Under the pieces are notes generated by a model. That model made no database searches. It was not told where the DNA came from and saw nothing but the letters and a program-made list of their open reading frames with translations. A DNA stretch of 64,000 bases, from positions 186,001 to 250,000 of the forward strand of contig NZ_SCFN01000004.1 in NCBI RefSeq assembly GCF_004138285.1, in the 5' to 3' direction. Origin of the DNA: Gottfriedia acidiceleris (lineage in GTDB: Bacteria; Bacillota; Bacilli; Bacillales; Bacillaceae_G). Numbering within the stretch: position 1 is the first letter of the stretch; each line of letters opens with the position of its first letter. Both the position numbers and the translations under genes were made by a program. This document shows, one piece after another, positions 36,277-46,455 of the stretch.

Positions 36277-36467
36277 GAGTCGAATTTATGCTACTTTTTA
36301 AGTAATATTTTCTATTTTTCTCTATTTTTCTTCATATATTGATTTTAATTTTAGTAATCATATGGACTTTGTTATACATTGTAGAATTATTTTAAGTAGA
36401 TTAGGTAGGAAAAATTTAACTTTGTATTGAATGTTCTAAAAACACATATTTTTCAGGAGGATCTCAA

Positions 36468-37781
36468 ATGTCAGTAATTTTTACAAGTAAAGACATTTCA
36501 AAGAAATTAAAAATAGGTAAATCTCGTGTAAGAGAGATTAGTAAAGAACTAGAAAAGAAAGAATATCATTTTACAAAGAACCAAGATACTAGGATCTATA
36601 ATCAAAACGATTTCGAATTATTTCAAATGATTATTAAAGAGTACCAAAAGAATGAAAATCTTTTACAATCAGTTGAATATGCTTTAAATAACCAGTCAGT
36701 TCTAAGTCAATCTGAAGTTCATGTAATCGAAACACCTTCAATTGAGAATGAAATTACAGAAAAAAATACTGAAATCGTTACAAATAACACCCCGAATATT
36801 CCTCTAGAAAATAACATACATAAAAATTTTGACATGAAGAATGACATGGAACTAATTGAAGTACAAAAGAACGATATTGTTGAAGTAGCAGATTCCCATA
36901 TTGAAACAATTGATTCGGAATTAATCCATCATTCACTTTTACAAGAAGAAGCACCTTTAGAAGCGTCTAGATTCCAAGTAGAATCAATCGAAGTAGCAGA
37001 GATAAGTCAAATAACTTCACAAGATACAAAACATTTAGAAGAATCCCTTTCTCAACTAGAAACAATTGATGAATTCCAAATGGAGCAAACTTTTTCACAA
37101 GATACTGAGAAGTTTGTAGAATCCGTATCACAATTAGAAATAATTGAAGAAGTCGTAATAGATCAATCTATACAAAAAGAAGAAGAGAAAGTTACAGTAT
37201 CTGGTGCAACATCAATGCAAACAGATGAAAACTCTGAGGATGAAGAAGTCCAACAATATCGTTTTGAAGAAATGACTGTTGAACAAGTTCTTGAGGAGAA
37301 TAAAAAACTACCAGATGAAGTAGTTCTTTCTAAATTAAATGGATCAAACGTAGTAACTGAAACTATTGTTTCAAAAGAAAATGTTACTACTTTTGTACCG
37401 ACAAATTCTAATCAAATTATGTTTGAAGAGTTTATGTCTCAAATTACGAATCTAGCATATCAAAATGAACAGATTCTAACTCAAAATCAAACGCTAATTA
37501 AACAGAACTTGGAGAAGGATCAAAAGTTAGAAAAAATATTATATTCAGTTGAAGAAAAAAGTGAAGAGCTTCAAGGGTTAGCAACAGTAATTGAAGAAAA
37601 AGATGAAAAATTAGAGCAAATGTTTGAAGAAATTAAAACAAAAGAATCTGGTCGAGATGCTCAACTAATGAGGATGATTAGAGAATTACAAGAAACAAAG
37701 AAGATGGTAGCTGCCTCAAAAGAAAGAGACTGGAAGAATGCAATTAAATCACTCTTTTTTAAACCTAAGTCAGTAAAATAA
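36468..37781 (+). CDS. MerR-HTH/coiled-coil protein (DUF3967-like, possible DNA-segregation factor)
   Basis: A 437-residue protein in three parts: a MerR-like winged helix at 1-60 (FTSKDISKKLKIGKSRVREI, with NQNDFELFQMI); a very acidic, repeat-bearing linker at about 70-290; and a coiled coil at about 315-420 with RDAQLMRMIRELQETKKMVAAS, as in DUF3967 proteins of the B. cereus group, ending in a basic amphipathic tip WKNAIKSLFFKPK. The linker holds a 26-residue duplication (SQDTKHLEESLSQLE at 184, SQDTEKFVESVSQLE at 210). A DNA-binding head joined by coiled coil to a membrane-type tip is like RacA, the polar chromosome anchor. AGGAGG precedes ATG. Confidence 0.7.
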   Translation: MSVIFTSKDISKKLKIGKSRVREISKELEKKEYHFTKNQDTRIYNQNDFELFQMIIKEYQKNENLLQSVEYALNNQSVLSQSEVHVIETPSIENEITEKNTEIVTNNTPNIPLENNIHKNFDMKNDMELIEVQKNDIVEVADSHIETIDSELIHHSLLQEEAPLEASRFQVESIEVAEISQITSQDTKHLEESLSQLETIDEFQMEQTFSQDTEKFVESVSQLEIIEEVVIDQSIQKEEEKVTVSGATSMQTDENSEDEEVQQYRFEEMTVEQVLEENKKLPDEVVLSKLNGSNVVTETIVSKENVTTFVPTNSNQIMFEEFMSQITNLAYQNEQILTQNQTLIKQNLEKDQKLEKILYSVEEKSEELQGLATVIEEKDEKLEQMFEEIKTKESGRDAQLMRMIRELQETKKMVAASKERDWKNAIKSLFFKPKSVK

Positions 37782-37855
37782 TTTGTTTATTATTTAGCAC
37801 TTATTACTATTTCATGAGTTATAAATGAACGTTAAATTTAAAGATTATTAGTTTG

Positions 37856-37884
37856 AAAAGAGAAGGGAATTATCCCTTCTCTTT
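37856..37884. terminator. Bidirectional terminator between the DUF3967-like and kinase genes
   Basis: AAAGAGAAGGGA/TCCCTTCTCTTT stem with a 4-base loop. Confidence 0.85.
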
Positions 37885-37894
37885 ATTCTTTCAT

Positions 37895-39202
37895 TCATTG
37901 TACCTCTTCACTCTGTTCTTGATGATATGCTGGTAATATAATATGAACTTCAGTACCTTTTCCTTCTTCACTTAAGTACTCTATCGTTCCCTTATGGGCT
38001 TCGATGATACTAAAGGTAACCATTAGTCCTAGACCTGTTCCTTTTTCTTTTAAAGAATAAAAAGGTTGTCCTAAACGGTCCAATTGTGCTTTCGACATAC
38101 CTACTCCATTATCTTTAACAACAATTCGTATGTACTCTCGATCTCTTACCTTCTCTATATTTGCTTCTATCTTAATATAGCCTTTCGTGTCCTTTATAGC
38201 TTCTACACCATTTTTTAGTACATTAATGATCGCTTGTTTAAGCTTAGCACGATCTCCGACAGTATACATATCCTCATTTACATTTACTTGTAAGAAAGCA
38301 CCCTGCAGTGAGGCATAACTTGACATTAATGTTGTTACTTCATTCAATTGTTCTGTCATATTGATTATTTTCTTTTCTTCAATCTGAGGTCTAGCTAAGT
38401 TTAAATAATCCGAAATGATATTTTCTGCCCGGTCTAGTTCAGCTAATACAAGTTTCATATATTCTCTATTCGTTCCACTTTCTTGATTCTCAATTAACTG
38501 AATGAAACCCCTTACAACCGTTAATGGATTTCTAACTTCATGAGCTACACTCGCCGCAAGTTCACTCACCATATTTAATTTCTCGGATTTCTGCATTTGA
38601 ACACGAATTTCAGCATTTTCAAACAAAAACTCTCTTAAATAAACATGAAACAGCATTGTAATTGTTAAAACAGTAAAAAATATGCACGCCGAAAAAATTG
38701 TCTGATCTGATTGGTACTCTTTTATACCATTTACCGTTGCTTCATAATAAAGCAAACAGACCATGCTGAACGAAAATAAAATTGGCATTAAAATACTTAA
38801 GGCAAATTTCTTTCGTTTAGAAAAACTAACCCAATGCGGTGAAACAATAAATGGTAAAATACATGAAATCACTTCAAAAGGAAAAGATTTCAAAGATGCT
38901 AAACCATATAGCAAATACACAAAAACTGCTTTCGTTAAAATAATAATCGTTCCGATCAATCTTCCACCATATAAAATAGATGAATAGATTAATAAAATAC
39001 TAAAAGTAATAGCCATGCCTTTACTAATGTGAATTGGGTAAAGCAAGCAAATAAAAATATTAAAAAAAGTTAGCAATCCAACTAATATTCTATTTTGTTT
39101 CGGGCTTGTATTGTGGTATCTACTAAGCCAGAACATTTCGTATAAAAAGACCGGAATGATTATGATTGCAAATTGAATTAATAAATCTTTTAATTGCAGC
39201 AT
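37895..39202 (-). CDS. Membrane sensor histidine kinase, sporulation-kinase-like
   Basis: A 435-residue orphan kinase: six membrane helices in residues 5-195, then a DHp domain with HEVRNPLTVVRGF (phospho-acceptor H221) and a HATPase_c domain with N box KQAIINVLKNGVEA, G1 KDNGVGM and G2 GTGLGLMV. The layout is that of KinB-type phosphorelay kinases. No response regulator is adjacent, so Spo0F is the likely target. It sits beside patA, where B. subtilis has kinA, but lacks PAS domains. ATG at 39202 has GGGGG eight bases upstream. Confidence 0.88.
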   Translation of the reverse strand: MLQLKDLLIQFAIIIIPVFLYEMFWLSRYHNTSPKQNRILVGLLTFFNIFICLLYPIHISKGMAITFSILLIYSSILYGGRLIGTIIILTKAVFVYLLYGLASLKSFPFEVISCILPFIVSPHWVSFSKRKKFALSILMPILFSFSMVCLLYYEATVNGIKEYQSDQTIFSACIFFTVLTITMLFHVYLREFLFENAEIRVQMQKSEKLNMVSELAASVAHEVRNPLTVVRGFIQLIENQESGTNREYMKLVLAELDRAENIISDYLNLARPQIEEKKIINMTEQLNEVTTLMSSYASLQGAFLQVNVNEDMYTVGDRAKLKQAIINVLKNGVEAIKDTKGYIKIEANIEKVRDREYIRIVVKDNGVGMSKAQLDRLGQPFYSLKEKGTGLGLMVTFSIIEAHKGTIEYLSEEGKGTEVHIILPAYHQEQSEEVQ

Positions 39203-39336
39203 TAAAGTGTCCCCCACCCCTTCTTTCAACAAATTATAACATAGTTATTTAAACTTCTAATTATTAATACAAAAAATTCGAAAAAAACATTTCTACATAG
39301 TACGTCACATTATTACAAAGTATTCTAAAATATAAG

Positions 39337-39369
39337 AAAAGTCGTCAAGCTTAAGTGCTTAACGACTTA
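39337..39369 (-). terminator. Terminator of corA
   Basis: AAGTCGT-AAGC/GCTT-ACGACTT stem overlapping the corA stop, then TTTTC on the minus strand. Confidence 0.75.
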
Positions 39370-40311
39370 AAACCATCCTTTTCTTTTAAAAAATATGTAC
39401 ATTAGGATCGTAACAAATCCCATTAAAATTAAGATAAATAAGTATCCATATTTCCATGTTAATTCTGGCATATAATGGAAATTCATTCCATATAAACCTA
39501 CGATAAACGTCAGTGGTAAAAAGAAAGATGATATGATTGTTAATGTTTTCATAATATTATTCATTTTTTCTGAGCTTAATGAAAAATAGCTTTCTCGAAT
39601 ATCGGAAGCTAAATCTCGATTCGTCTCAATCATATCCGAAAGCTTCATTAAATGATCGTGTATATCTTCAAAATAAATTCGATGTTCAGATATATCTTTA
39701 AATCGATTCGAGTTAAGGATTCGATATAATAAATCACGAGTTGGTAAAATCGTTCTTCTTAATTTCGATAAATCCGATTTAATATCATATAATCTTTCTA
39801 CAGCATTATTTACTTGTTTCTTTAATGGATCAATTTCTAGGTCTGATAGTTCATCCTCCAAACGATAAATTAGTGGAAAATAACTATCTACAAGCTCATC
39901 AATAATTCGATGAGTTAAATGAAGAGGACTTTTCGAAGCCCGACGATCTGACTTTATATTATCTAAAACTAGTTGTACAGTGGCACTTTTATGGATATGA
40001 AATGTGATGACATAATGATCACTTACAAAAATATCCAGTTCCGTCTCCTCTAAGTCTAATTTATTTAATTCGTGCAAAATTAAAAAATGATATCCTTCAT
40101 AATAGTCAAGTTTAGGTCGTTGTACATATTCCAAACAATCTTCAATCGCTAATGGATGAAAATTAAATTCAGTTGATAAAAGTTGAATCTCATCTTCGGT
40201 TGGTTCATTAATATCTACCCAATACCATAAGTATTTATTTGATTTTGCATCGGCAATTGTTATATTTCGATCGATTACTTTATTTTTAGTTATTCCTATT
40301 ACTTGTAACAA
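39367..40311 (-). CDS. corA: CorA-type magnesium/cobalt transporter
   Basis: A 314-residue divalent-cation channel. Long cytosolic helical domain (1-250), then two C-terminal helices with the selectivity motif YGMNF between them (near residue 275), and the basic end FFKRKGWF. TTG start at 40311 placed nine bases after AAGGTG; the GTG three codons earlier overlaps that site. No M-box riboswitch was found in the short upstream region. Confidence 0.93.
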   Translation of the reverse strand: MLQVIGITKNKVIDRNITIADAKSNKYLWYWVDINEPTEDEIQLLSTEFNFHPLAIEDCLEYVQRPKLDYYEGYHFLILHELNKLDLEETELDIFVSDHYVITFHIHKSATVQLVLDNIKSDRRASKSPLHLTHRIIDELVDSYFPLIYRLEDELSDLEIDPLKKQVNNAVERLYDIKSDLSKLRRTILPTRDLLYRILNSNRFKDISEHRIYFEDIHDHLMKLSDMIETNRDLASDIRESYFSLSSEKMNNIMKTLTIISSFFLPLTFIVGLYGMNFHYMPELTWKYGYLFILILMGFVTILMYIFFKRKGWF

Positions 40312-40457
40312 GTTTTTACACACCTTCTTTAGGCAATCAAATTATTTCACTACTAAATACTTTTTTTATTATATGGTAAAATGAAGGAAATTTCATTGAA
40401 TAGTTCGATTAAAAAGTTTTAATTTTAATATAAAAATAATAAGTTGAGGGATTTAAA

Positions 40458-41618
40458 ATGAACAGATATATAAACGAAAGTGTAAAAGAAATACAAATCT
40501 CTGGTATTAGAAAATTTGCCCAAAAAATTGAAAAATATGACAATGTCATTGCATTAACATTGGGTCAACCTGATTTTTCAACTCCAGCACCTATTAAAGA
40601 AGCTGCTATTCATGCAATTAATCAAAATCATACAGTCTATACTCCGAATGCAGGACTGCCTGCACTTAGAAATGCTGCTTCTAATTTTTTAAAGAAAAAA
40701 TATTCTTTAACATATGATCCAACGAACGAAGTAATCGTTACAGTAGGGGCTAGTCAAGCACTCGATGTTACATTTAGAACGATCCTTAACGATGAATGTG
40801 AGGTTATTCTTCCTGCACCAATCTACCCTGGCTATGCACCAATTATTCAAACATGTGGTGCAAAACCAGTTTTTGTAGATACATCTAATAGTGGTTTTAA
40901 AATTACACCTGAATTATTGGAAGAACAGATCACTGAAAAAACACGATGTATTGTTTTACCTTATCCAAATAACCCAACAGGCGTCACATTAACGAAAGAG
41001 GAACTTGAGAATTTAGCTAACTACTTATCTCAGAAAGATCTATTCATTATATCAGATGAAATATATAGCGAACTGACATATGGTACTACTCATACTTCTA
41101 TTGCAAGTTACCCTGGAATGAGAGAAAAAACAATTGTCATAAATGGTCTTAGTAAATCACATTCTATGACTGGTTGGAGAATTGGTTTTATCTATGCGCC
41201 TGCTTACTTAGCTCAGGAAATCTTAAAAGTGCACCAGTATAACGTATCATGCGCTACATCAATATCTCAATATGCAGCAATTACAGCATTAACTGATTGC
41301 ATTGATTCTCCGATCGAGATGGCAAAGGAATATAAAATAAGACGTAATTATATGATTGATCGATTAGAAAAAATGGGTCTACCTTGTATTAAGCCAGAAG
41401 GTGCATTTTATTTATTCCCATCAATTAAAGAATTCAATATGCCTTCCATGGAATTCGCACTAAATCTAGTAGAAAAACATAATCTGGCGGTTATTCCTGG
41501 AGAAGCTTTTTCTGAATATGGAGATTCATATATTCGATTATCTTACGCTTATTCAATGAAAGAACTAGAAATTGCATGTGATCGATTAGAAGAGTTTGTA
41601 ACTAGTCTTAGAAATTAA
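40458..41618 (+). CDS. patA: Aminotransferase PatA (N-acetyl-diaminopimelate aminotransferase)
   Basis: A 386-residue fold-type I, class I/II aminotransferase. Seen: NESVKEIQISGIRKFA opening, PNNPTGVTLT (PLP Asn), ISDEIYSELTYG (Asp), and SLS-type Schiff-base segment NGLSKSHSMTGWRIGF with the active Lys near residue 233; Arg in YIRLSYAYS binds carboxylate. By synteny this is PatA, proposed to transaminate N-acetyl-2-amino-6-oxopimelate, the step between DapH and DapL, both in this window. TGAGGG lies before the ATG. Confidence 0.9.
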   Translation: MNRYINESVKEIQISGIRKFAQKIEKYDNVIALTLGQPDFSTPAPIKEAAIHAINQNHTVYTPNAGLPALRNAASNFLKKKYSLTYDPTNEVIVTVGASQALDVTFRTILNDECEVILPAPIYPGYAPIIQTCGAKPVFVDTSNSGFKITPELLEEQITEKTRCIVLPYPNNPTGVTLTKEELENLANYLSQKDLFIISDEIYSELTYGTTHTSIASYPGMREKTIVINGLSKSHSMTGWRIGFIYAPAYLAQEILKVHQYNVSCATSISQYAAITALTDCIDSPIEMAKEYKIRRNYMIDRLEKMGLPCIKPEGAFYLFPSIKEFNMPSMEFALNLVEKHNLAVIPGEAFSEYGDSYIRLSYAYSMKELEIACDRLEEFVTSLRN

Positions 41619-41621
41619 ACT

Positions 41622-41664
41622 AAAAAAGCAGGGGTGGATTTCTTGATCCTCCCCTGCCTTTTTT
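41622..41664 (+). terminator. Bidirectional terminator after patA
   Basis: AAGCAGGGG/CCCCTGCTT-type stem with a 16-base loop and T-runs at both ends. Confidence 0.85.
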
Positions 41665-42112
41665 ATCTAGCTTGTATTACTCTTGTTTTGAATAACAAGT
41701 CCTGAATTGTTTTATGATCTTTTCTAAATAACATTAAATAGACATTAGCTATTAATGGTACACCTAAAAGTAGAACTGATATTCCTGCTATAAAGATAAA
41801 ACGAATGAAAAATAGTATCATTGTCGTTTCTTCATAATTATCTTTTATCATTTTAATAGCTAAAAATCTTTGACCAAATGTCATCCCTTTATTAAATTGT
41901 GGAACAACTACAAATAATATGATCATAATAATTGAAATAACGATTAAATCGACAGTTGAATTTCCTGATGTAGAATTAAAACGACTTAATATCTTCTCAG
42001 GGTTCATTGTAATAATAGCGATAATCATCCCATAAGCTACTGAAACAATAAACGTATCGAATAAAAATGCACTTAATCGTTGATAAAACTTTGCAAGTTG
42101 AAAATTCTGCAC
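41663..42112 (-). CDS. RDD family membrane protein
   Basis: A 149-residue protein with three or four helices. The motif FYQRLSAFLFDTFIV is a typical RDD-family entry helix (Arg and Asp in the first helix), and the later KGMTFGQRFLAIKMI and KDHKTIQDLLFKTRV segments are the usual RDD conserved loops. Function generally unknown; some act as Na/H antiporters. GTG start with GAGGTT upstream. It lies 22 bases downstream of ykwC on the same strand. Confidence 0.85.
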   Translation of the reverse strand: MQNFQLAKFYQRLSAFLFDTFIVSVAYGMIIAIITMNPEKILSRFNSTSGNSTVDLIVISIIMIILFVVVPQFNKGMTFGQRFLAIKMIKDNYEETTMILFFIRFIFIAGISVLLLGVPLIANVYLMLFRKDHKTIQDLLFKTRVIQAR

Positions 42113-42134
42113 TTGTTAACCTCTATTCATTAAA

Positions 42135-43034
42135 TTATTGAATGTGGTGAGACGGATCGTATAAAGTATAAAGTGCTTGCGTTCCTTTTTCATCTAAACC
42201 ATTTTTAGACAGTTCATCGTAGCATTTTTTTGCAAGTAAAAGTCCTGGTAGATTTAATTCCATCTTTTCAGCTTCTTCAATTGCGATTCCCATATCTTTT
42301 ATAAAATGTTTAATATAGAATCCTGGCTCGAAATCGCCTCTTAAAACGCGAGGTGCTAGATTAGATAATGACCAACTACCTGCTGCACCAGTAGAAATAC
42401 TTCCTAATACTTTTTCACCGTCTAATCCTGCTGCTGAAGCATATGCAAGGGCCTCACAAACTCCTAACATACCTGAAGCTATTGCAATCTGATTACACAT
42501 TTTTACATGTTGCCCACTACCAGCTTTTCCATGATAAGCAATATTTTTTCCTAAAACATTAAATAATGTGGACATTTTGTGAAAAGTTTCTTCTTCTCCA
42601 CCAACCATAATCGCTAATCTAGCTTCTTTTGCCCCTAAATCCCCACCTGACACAGGTGCATCTAATGATGACATACCTACTGATTTTGTTAGCTCATCAA
42701 TTTTTTTGGCTAAAGTTGGTGTTGAAGTTGTAAAGTCGATAAATGTAGTCCCTTTTGAAGCCGATTGGATGATCCCATTATCGCCAAAATATACTTCCTC
42801 TAAGTCACTTGGATAGCCGACCATCGTACAAATAACCTGACAATTTGGTGCTAATTCTTTAGGTGTATCATACCAAGTTGCACCTAAATCAATTAACTCA
42901 TTTGCTTTTTCTTTTGTACGGTTGTAAATATGTAATTTTGCACCTGCATTGATTAAATGCTTTGCCATACTTTTACCCATAACGCCAATTCCGATAAATC
43001 CAACTTGTAAATCTTTTAAATTAATTGCTTCCAT
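42135..43034 (-). CDS. ykwC: NAD(P)-dependent beta-hydroxyacid dehydrogenase YkwC
   Basis: A 299-residue member of the 3-hydroxyisobutyrate dehydrogenase family. N-terminal Rossmann motif GFIGIGVMGKSMAKHL, substrate motif FIDFTTSTP, SLDAPVSGGDLGA, and the catalytic Lys in GSGQHVKMCNQ. The C-terminal helical domain holds KDMGIAIEEA. Substrate is a beta-hydroxyacid of unknown identity. ATG at 43034 follows GAGGAG; locus near patA as for B. subtilis ykwC. Confidence 0.88.
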   Translation of the reverse strand: MEAINLKDLQVGFIGIGVMGKSMAKHLINAGAKLHIYNRTKEKANELIDLGATWYDTPKELAPNCQVICTMVGYPSDLEEVYFGDNGIIQSASKGTTFIDFTTSTPTLAKKIDELTKSVGMSSLDAPVSGGDLGAKEARLAIMVGGEEETFHKMSTLFNVLGKNIAYHGKAGSGQHVKMCNQIAIASGMLGVCEALAYASAAGLDGEKVLGSISTGAAGSWSLSNLAPRVLRGDFEPGFYIKHFIKDMGIAIEEAEKMELNLPGLLLAKKCYDELSKNGLDEKGTQALYTLYDPSHHIQ

Positions 43035-43256
43035 ATTACACACTCCTCTATTATTATCCATAAATAAACTAACATAAAAAATATTAATAAAAAAGCTTGA
43101 GCTACTCTTATAAAAAAATAAGCAAACTAAACCTTATTTCAAATTAAATTTAGGTTATTTCAACACTAATTTGTTGACTCTAATAATGGAACTATCTATA
43201 TTAAAAAAGTACATAAAAATGTATCTAATGCACCTAATTTTTGGAGGTATTTTCAT

Positions 43257-43871
43257 ATGAAAAATGAACAATTTTTTGAAATGATTAAAGAACGAAACTC
43301 TACTCGAGTATTCGATTCTTCTACTGAAATCAGTAGTAGCGAAATTACTGAACTTCTTGATGCTGCAATGACTGCACCATCTGCTTGGAATTTACAACAT
43401 TGGAAATTCGTTGTATTCCATGGTGAAAACGCGCAAGGTAAATTATTACCTGTTGCATATAACCAAGGTCAGATTAAAGATGCTTCATGTGTAATTGCTG
43501 TATTAGCCGATACACAATCAGCAAAAAATGTTGATTTAGTTTTCGGACCTGCAGTGGAAGCTGGTTTTATGACCCAAGAAGCAAAAGACAAATTAAAAGC
43601 AAACGTTGAAAATGCTTATGCAACAGAGCAACGTAATCGTGAACAAGGTATCTTGAATTCTTCTCTTGCTGGTATGCAATTAATAATGGCTGCTTCTGCA
43701 AAAGGTTGGAACACTTGTGCAATCGGCGGATTTAACGAACAAGCATTTAAAGAAACTTTCTTAACTGATGATCGCTATATTCCAACGATGTTGATTGCCA
43801 TTGGTAAAGAAAAAGTACCTGGACATCATACAACACGTTTTTCTGCAAAAGAAATGTCTATTTGGATTTAA
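43257..43871 (+). CDS. Nitroreductase family protein
   Basis: A 204-residue FMN-dependent oxidoreductase of the nitroreductase fold: RNSTRVFDSS near residue 13 (FMN phosphate-binding Arg and Ser), MTAPSAWNLQHWKF near residue 38, and NTCAIGGFNEQAFKE in the C-terminal half. Likely reduces quinones, nitroaromatics or flavins with NAD(P)H. TTGGAGG before the ATG. Convergent with an ArsR-type regulator gene, which may or may not control it. Confidence 0.88.
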   Translation: MKNEQFFEMIKERNSTRVFDSSTEISSSEITELLDAAMTAPSAWNLQHWKFVVFHGENAQGKLLPVAYNQGQIKDASCVIAVLADTQSAKNVDLVFGPAVEAGFMTQEAKDKLKANVENAYATEQRNREQGILNSSLAGMQLIMAASAKGWNTCAIGGFNEQAFKETFLTDDRYIPTMLIAIGKEKVPGHHTTRFSAKEMSIWI

Positions 43872-43885
43872 TCGAATATGAATAG

Positions 43886-43921
43886 TAAAAGGGATTCTGA
43901 CAAAAGTCGGAGTCCCTTTTA
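43886..43921 (+). terminator. Bidirectional terminator after the nitroreductase
   Basis: AAAAGGGA-TTCTGAC pairs with GTCGGAG-TCCCTTTT. Confidence 0.85.
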
Positions 43922-43936
43922 TGTCATTACGATTAA

Positions 43937-44236
43937 TTAACAATGTTGTTCAACAGTAATGATTAACTTCTTAAGTAATTCTAGAGAAGAATCAATTGCT
44001 AATGAATAATATCTATGAGTGCCTTTTTGCTCAATTTGTACTAAGTGATTATCACGTAATATCTTTAAATGATGTGATATAGCGGGTCTAGATAATGAAG
44101 TTTTTTCTGTAATTTCATTAACAGTTAGCGCTTCGCCCTCTGATAACATTAAAATGATATCCTGTCTGTAAGGATCGCTTAACGCTTGGAACAAGGGAAT
44201 ACATTCTCTAAATACCTCAATTGCTTCTTTACTCAA
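43937..44236 (-). CDS. ArsR family transcriptional regulator
   Basis: A 99-residue winged-helix regulator: LFQALSDPYRQDIILML, recognition helix in LTVNEITEKTSLSRPAISHHLKIL, wing QIEQKGTHRYYSL. The classic ELCVCDL metal motif is absent, so it is a non-arsenical branch; a single Cys ends the protein (EQHC). TTG at 44236 chosen because AGGTGG is five bases upstream; the GTG three codons earlier overlaps that site. Target unknown. Confidence 0.85.
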   Translation of the reverse strand: MSKEAIEVFRECIPLFQALSDPYRQDIILMLSEGEALTVNEITEKTSLSRPAISHHLKILRDNHLVQIEQKGTHRYYSLAIDSSLELLKKLIITVEQHC

Positions 44237-44379
44237 ATCTTCCACCTACTTTTATTATCCAAAAATAATCTTATTCGTTTAATAATTTAAACATACACTA
44301 AATTAAAGAAGCGAATTTGTCAACAGTAGGAACTTTTCGAGTCGGTTTGTCATCATACTGAATATATATAATCTTAAAA

Positions 44380-44408
44380 ATAAAACAACAGGTTTCCCTG
44401 TTGTTTTA
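44380..44408 (-). terminator. Terminator of the ptsHI operon
   Basis: AAAACAACAGG/CCTGTTGTTTT stem just after the ptsI stop. Confidence 0.85.
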
Positions 44409-44410
44409 AA

Positions 44411-46120
44411 TTAGATGCTATTTACTAAGTTAACAACCTCTTCAGCTGTAGACATAGATAAAGCTTTTTCAGCTAATATCTCCATCTCTGCTTTAGAAAG
44501 TTTAGCCATTTGACTACGAGCAGGTAGGATTGAAGTAGCACTCATAGAGAATTCATGTAAGCCTAATCCAACAAGTAATGGAATAGCTAATGCATCTCCA
44601 GCCATCTCTCCACACATTCCAGCCCATTTACCTTCTTTGTTTGCAGCATCAATCACCATTTTAACTAATCTTAAAATAGATGGGTTATATGGTTGATATA
44701 AATATGAAACCTGTTCATTCATGCGATCCGCAGCCATTGTATATTGGATTAAATCGTTTGTCCCGATACTAAAGAAGTCAACTTCCTTAGCGAATACATC
44801 TGCTAGAACAGCAGAAGCAGGGATTTCTACCATCATACCAATTTCGATATTGTCTGAGACTTGAACATTTTCTTTTAATAACTGTTCTTTTTCTTCTAAT
44901 AAAACAGCCTTTGCAGCTCTGAACTCATCTAAAGTTGCAATCATCGGGAACATAATTTTTAAATTACCATATATACTAGCACGAAGTAATGCACGTAATT
45001 GAGTACGGAATATTTCCTTCTGATCTAAACATAAACGAATCGCTCTATATCCTAAGAATGGATTCATTTCTTTTGGTAAGTGTAAATAAGATAATTCTTT
45101 ATCTCCACCGATATCTAGTGTTCTTACTACTACCGGTTTATCACCCATACTTTCAAGAACTGATTTGTATGATTCAAACTGCTCTTCTTCTGATGGGAAG
45201 TTATCGCGTCCCATATATAGGAACTCAGTACGGTAAAGGCCAACACCTTCACCTCCATTATTGATAACGCCTTCTACATCATTTGGTGTACCGATGTTAG
45301 CTACTAACTCAACATGATGTCCATCTTTAGTTACAGTTGGTTCATTTTTCAGTTTAGCCCATTCAACTTTTTGAAGCTCGAATTTTTCTTTTTTAGCTTT
45401 ATATTCTTCTAATTCTTCATTAGAAGGATCTACTATTACATGACCATCTAATCCATCAACAATGACCATTACGCCATTTTCGATTTTACTAGTTACTTCT
45501 TTTGTCCCTACAACAGCAGGAATTTCAAGAGAACGAGCCATGATCGCTGAGTGAGATGTACGACCACCAATATCAGTTGTAAAACCTAAAGCATATTTAC
45601 GGTTTAATTGTGCTGTATCAGATGGTGTTAAATCTTCTGCAATAATAATTACTTCTTCAGTAATATTAGCAGGGTTTGAAATCGTAACGCCTAAAAGATG
45701 CGCCATTACACGTTTCGTAACATCGCGGATATCGGCAGCACGTTCCTTCATATATTCATTATCCATGCTTTCAAACATTTGAACGAACATTGAAGCAACT
45801 TCATTCATAGCAAAATCAGCGTTGACACTTTCAGACTTAATTTTATCTTTAACTGGGTTAACTAGCTCTGGATCATTTAAAACTAAGATGTGCGCAGAAA
45901 AGATTGCAGCTTTATCTTCACCAAGTTCAGCATTCGCGTGATCACGAATTTTTTCTAATTCAGTGTTAGAAACTTGAATTGCATCGTCAAGTTTAGCAAT
46001 TTCAGCATCAACATCTGAAATTTGTTTTTTAACAATGTTTAATTCAGGATTTTCTAAGCGAAATGCTTTTGCAATTGCAATTCCACTAGAAGCGGCAATA
46101 CCTTTAATATGTAAAGACAT
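44411..46120 (-). CDS. ptsI: Phosphoenolpyruvate-protein phosphotransferase (enzyme I)
   Basis: A 569-residue enzyme I of the sugar phosphotransferase system, taking phosphate from PEP to HPr. Seen: the phospho-His motif [13 protein letters not shown] near residue 190, [27 protein letters not shown], and the catalytic Cys region GMCGEMAGD. Starts with ATG overlapping the ptsH stop (TAATG), so coupled to HPr. Full length. Confidence 0.97.
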   Translation of the reverse strand: MSLHIKGIAASSGIAIAKAFRLENPELNIVKKQISDVDAEIAKLDDAIQVSNTELEKIRDHANAELGEDKAAIFSAHILVLNDPELVNPVKDKIKSESVNADFAMNEVASMFVQMFESMDNEYMKERAADIRDVTKRVMAHLLGVTISNPANITEEVIIIAEDLTPSDTAQLNRKYALGFTTDIGGRTSHSAIMARSLEIPAVVGTKEVTSKIENGVMVIVDGLDGHVIVDPSNEELEEYKAKKEKFELQKVEWAKLKNEPTVTKDGHHVELVANIGTPNDVEGVINNGGEGVGLYRTEFLYMGRDNFPSEEEQFESYKSVLESMGDKPVVVRTLDIGGDKELSYLHLPKEMNPFLGYRAIRLCLDQKEIFRTQLRALLRASIYGNLKIMFPMIATLDEFRAAKAVLLEEKEQLLKENVQVSDNIEIGMMVEIPASAVLADVFAKEVDFFSIGTNDLIQYTMAADRMNEQVSYLYQPYNPSILRLVKMVIDAANKEGKWAGMCGEMAGDALAIPLLVGLGLHEFSMSATSILPARSQMAKLSKAEMEILAEKALSMSTAEEVVNLVNSI

Positions 46121-46383
46121 TATTCGCCTAAACCTTCTTTTTTCATTGTATCTTCGATTGCAGAAAGAGCTTGTTCTGCATCTTCACCGTTAGCGCTAAT
46201 TTTGATCTCAGTTCCTTGTTGAATTCCTAAAGACATTACACCCATGATTGATTTTAAGTTAACTGTTTTACCATTATATTCAAGATTGATATCAGAATTA
46301 AATTTACCTGCTACATTTACTAATAATGTTGCTGGACGAGCGTGGATTCCAGAATCAGCTGTTACTTTAAAAGTTTTTTCCAT
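46120..46383 (-). CDS. ptsH: Phosphocarrier protein HPr
   Basis: An 87-residue HPr. H15 lies in [11 protein letters not shown] (enzyme I phosphorylation), and S46 in [12 protein letters not shown] is the HPr kinase site needed to form the CcpA co-repressor. Both are intact, so both transport and catabolite-repression roles are expected. A ribosome site (AAAGGAG) lies before the ATG. Starts the ptsHI unit. Confidence 0.97.
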   Translation of the reverse strand: MEKTFKVTADSGIHARPATLLVNVAGKFNSDINLEYNGKTVNLKSIMGVMSLGIQQGTEIKISANGEDAEQALSAIEDTMKKEGLGE

Positions 46384-46455
46384 AATAATTTATCTCCTTT
46401 GTGATTAAATCTACATTTTTGGTATAGACGTTTGGCCTACTATAAATATTCTATT

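Noticed and set aside
40312-40457. M-box riboswitch for corA
   Set aside because: Upstream region is too short and has no conserved M-box elements.
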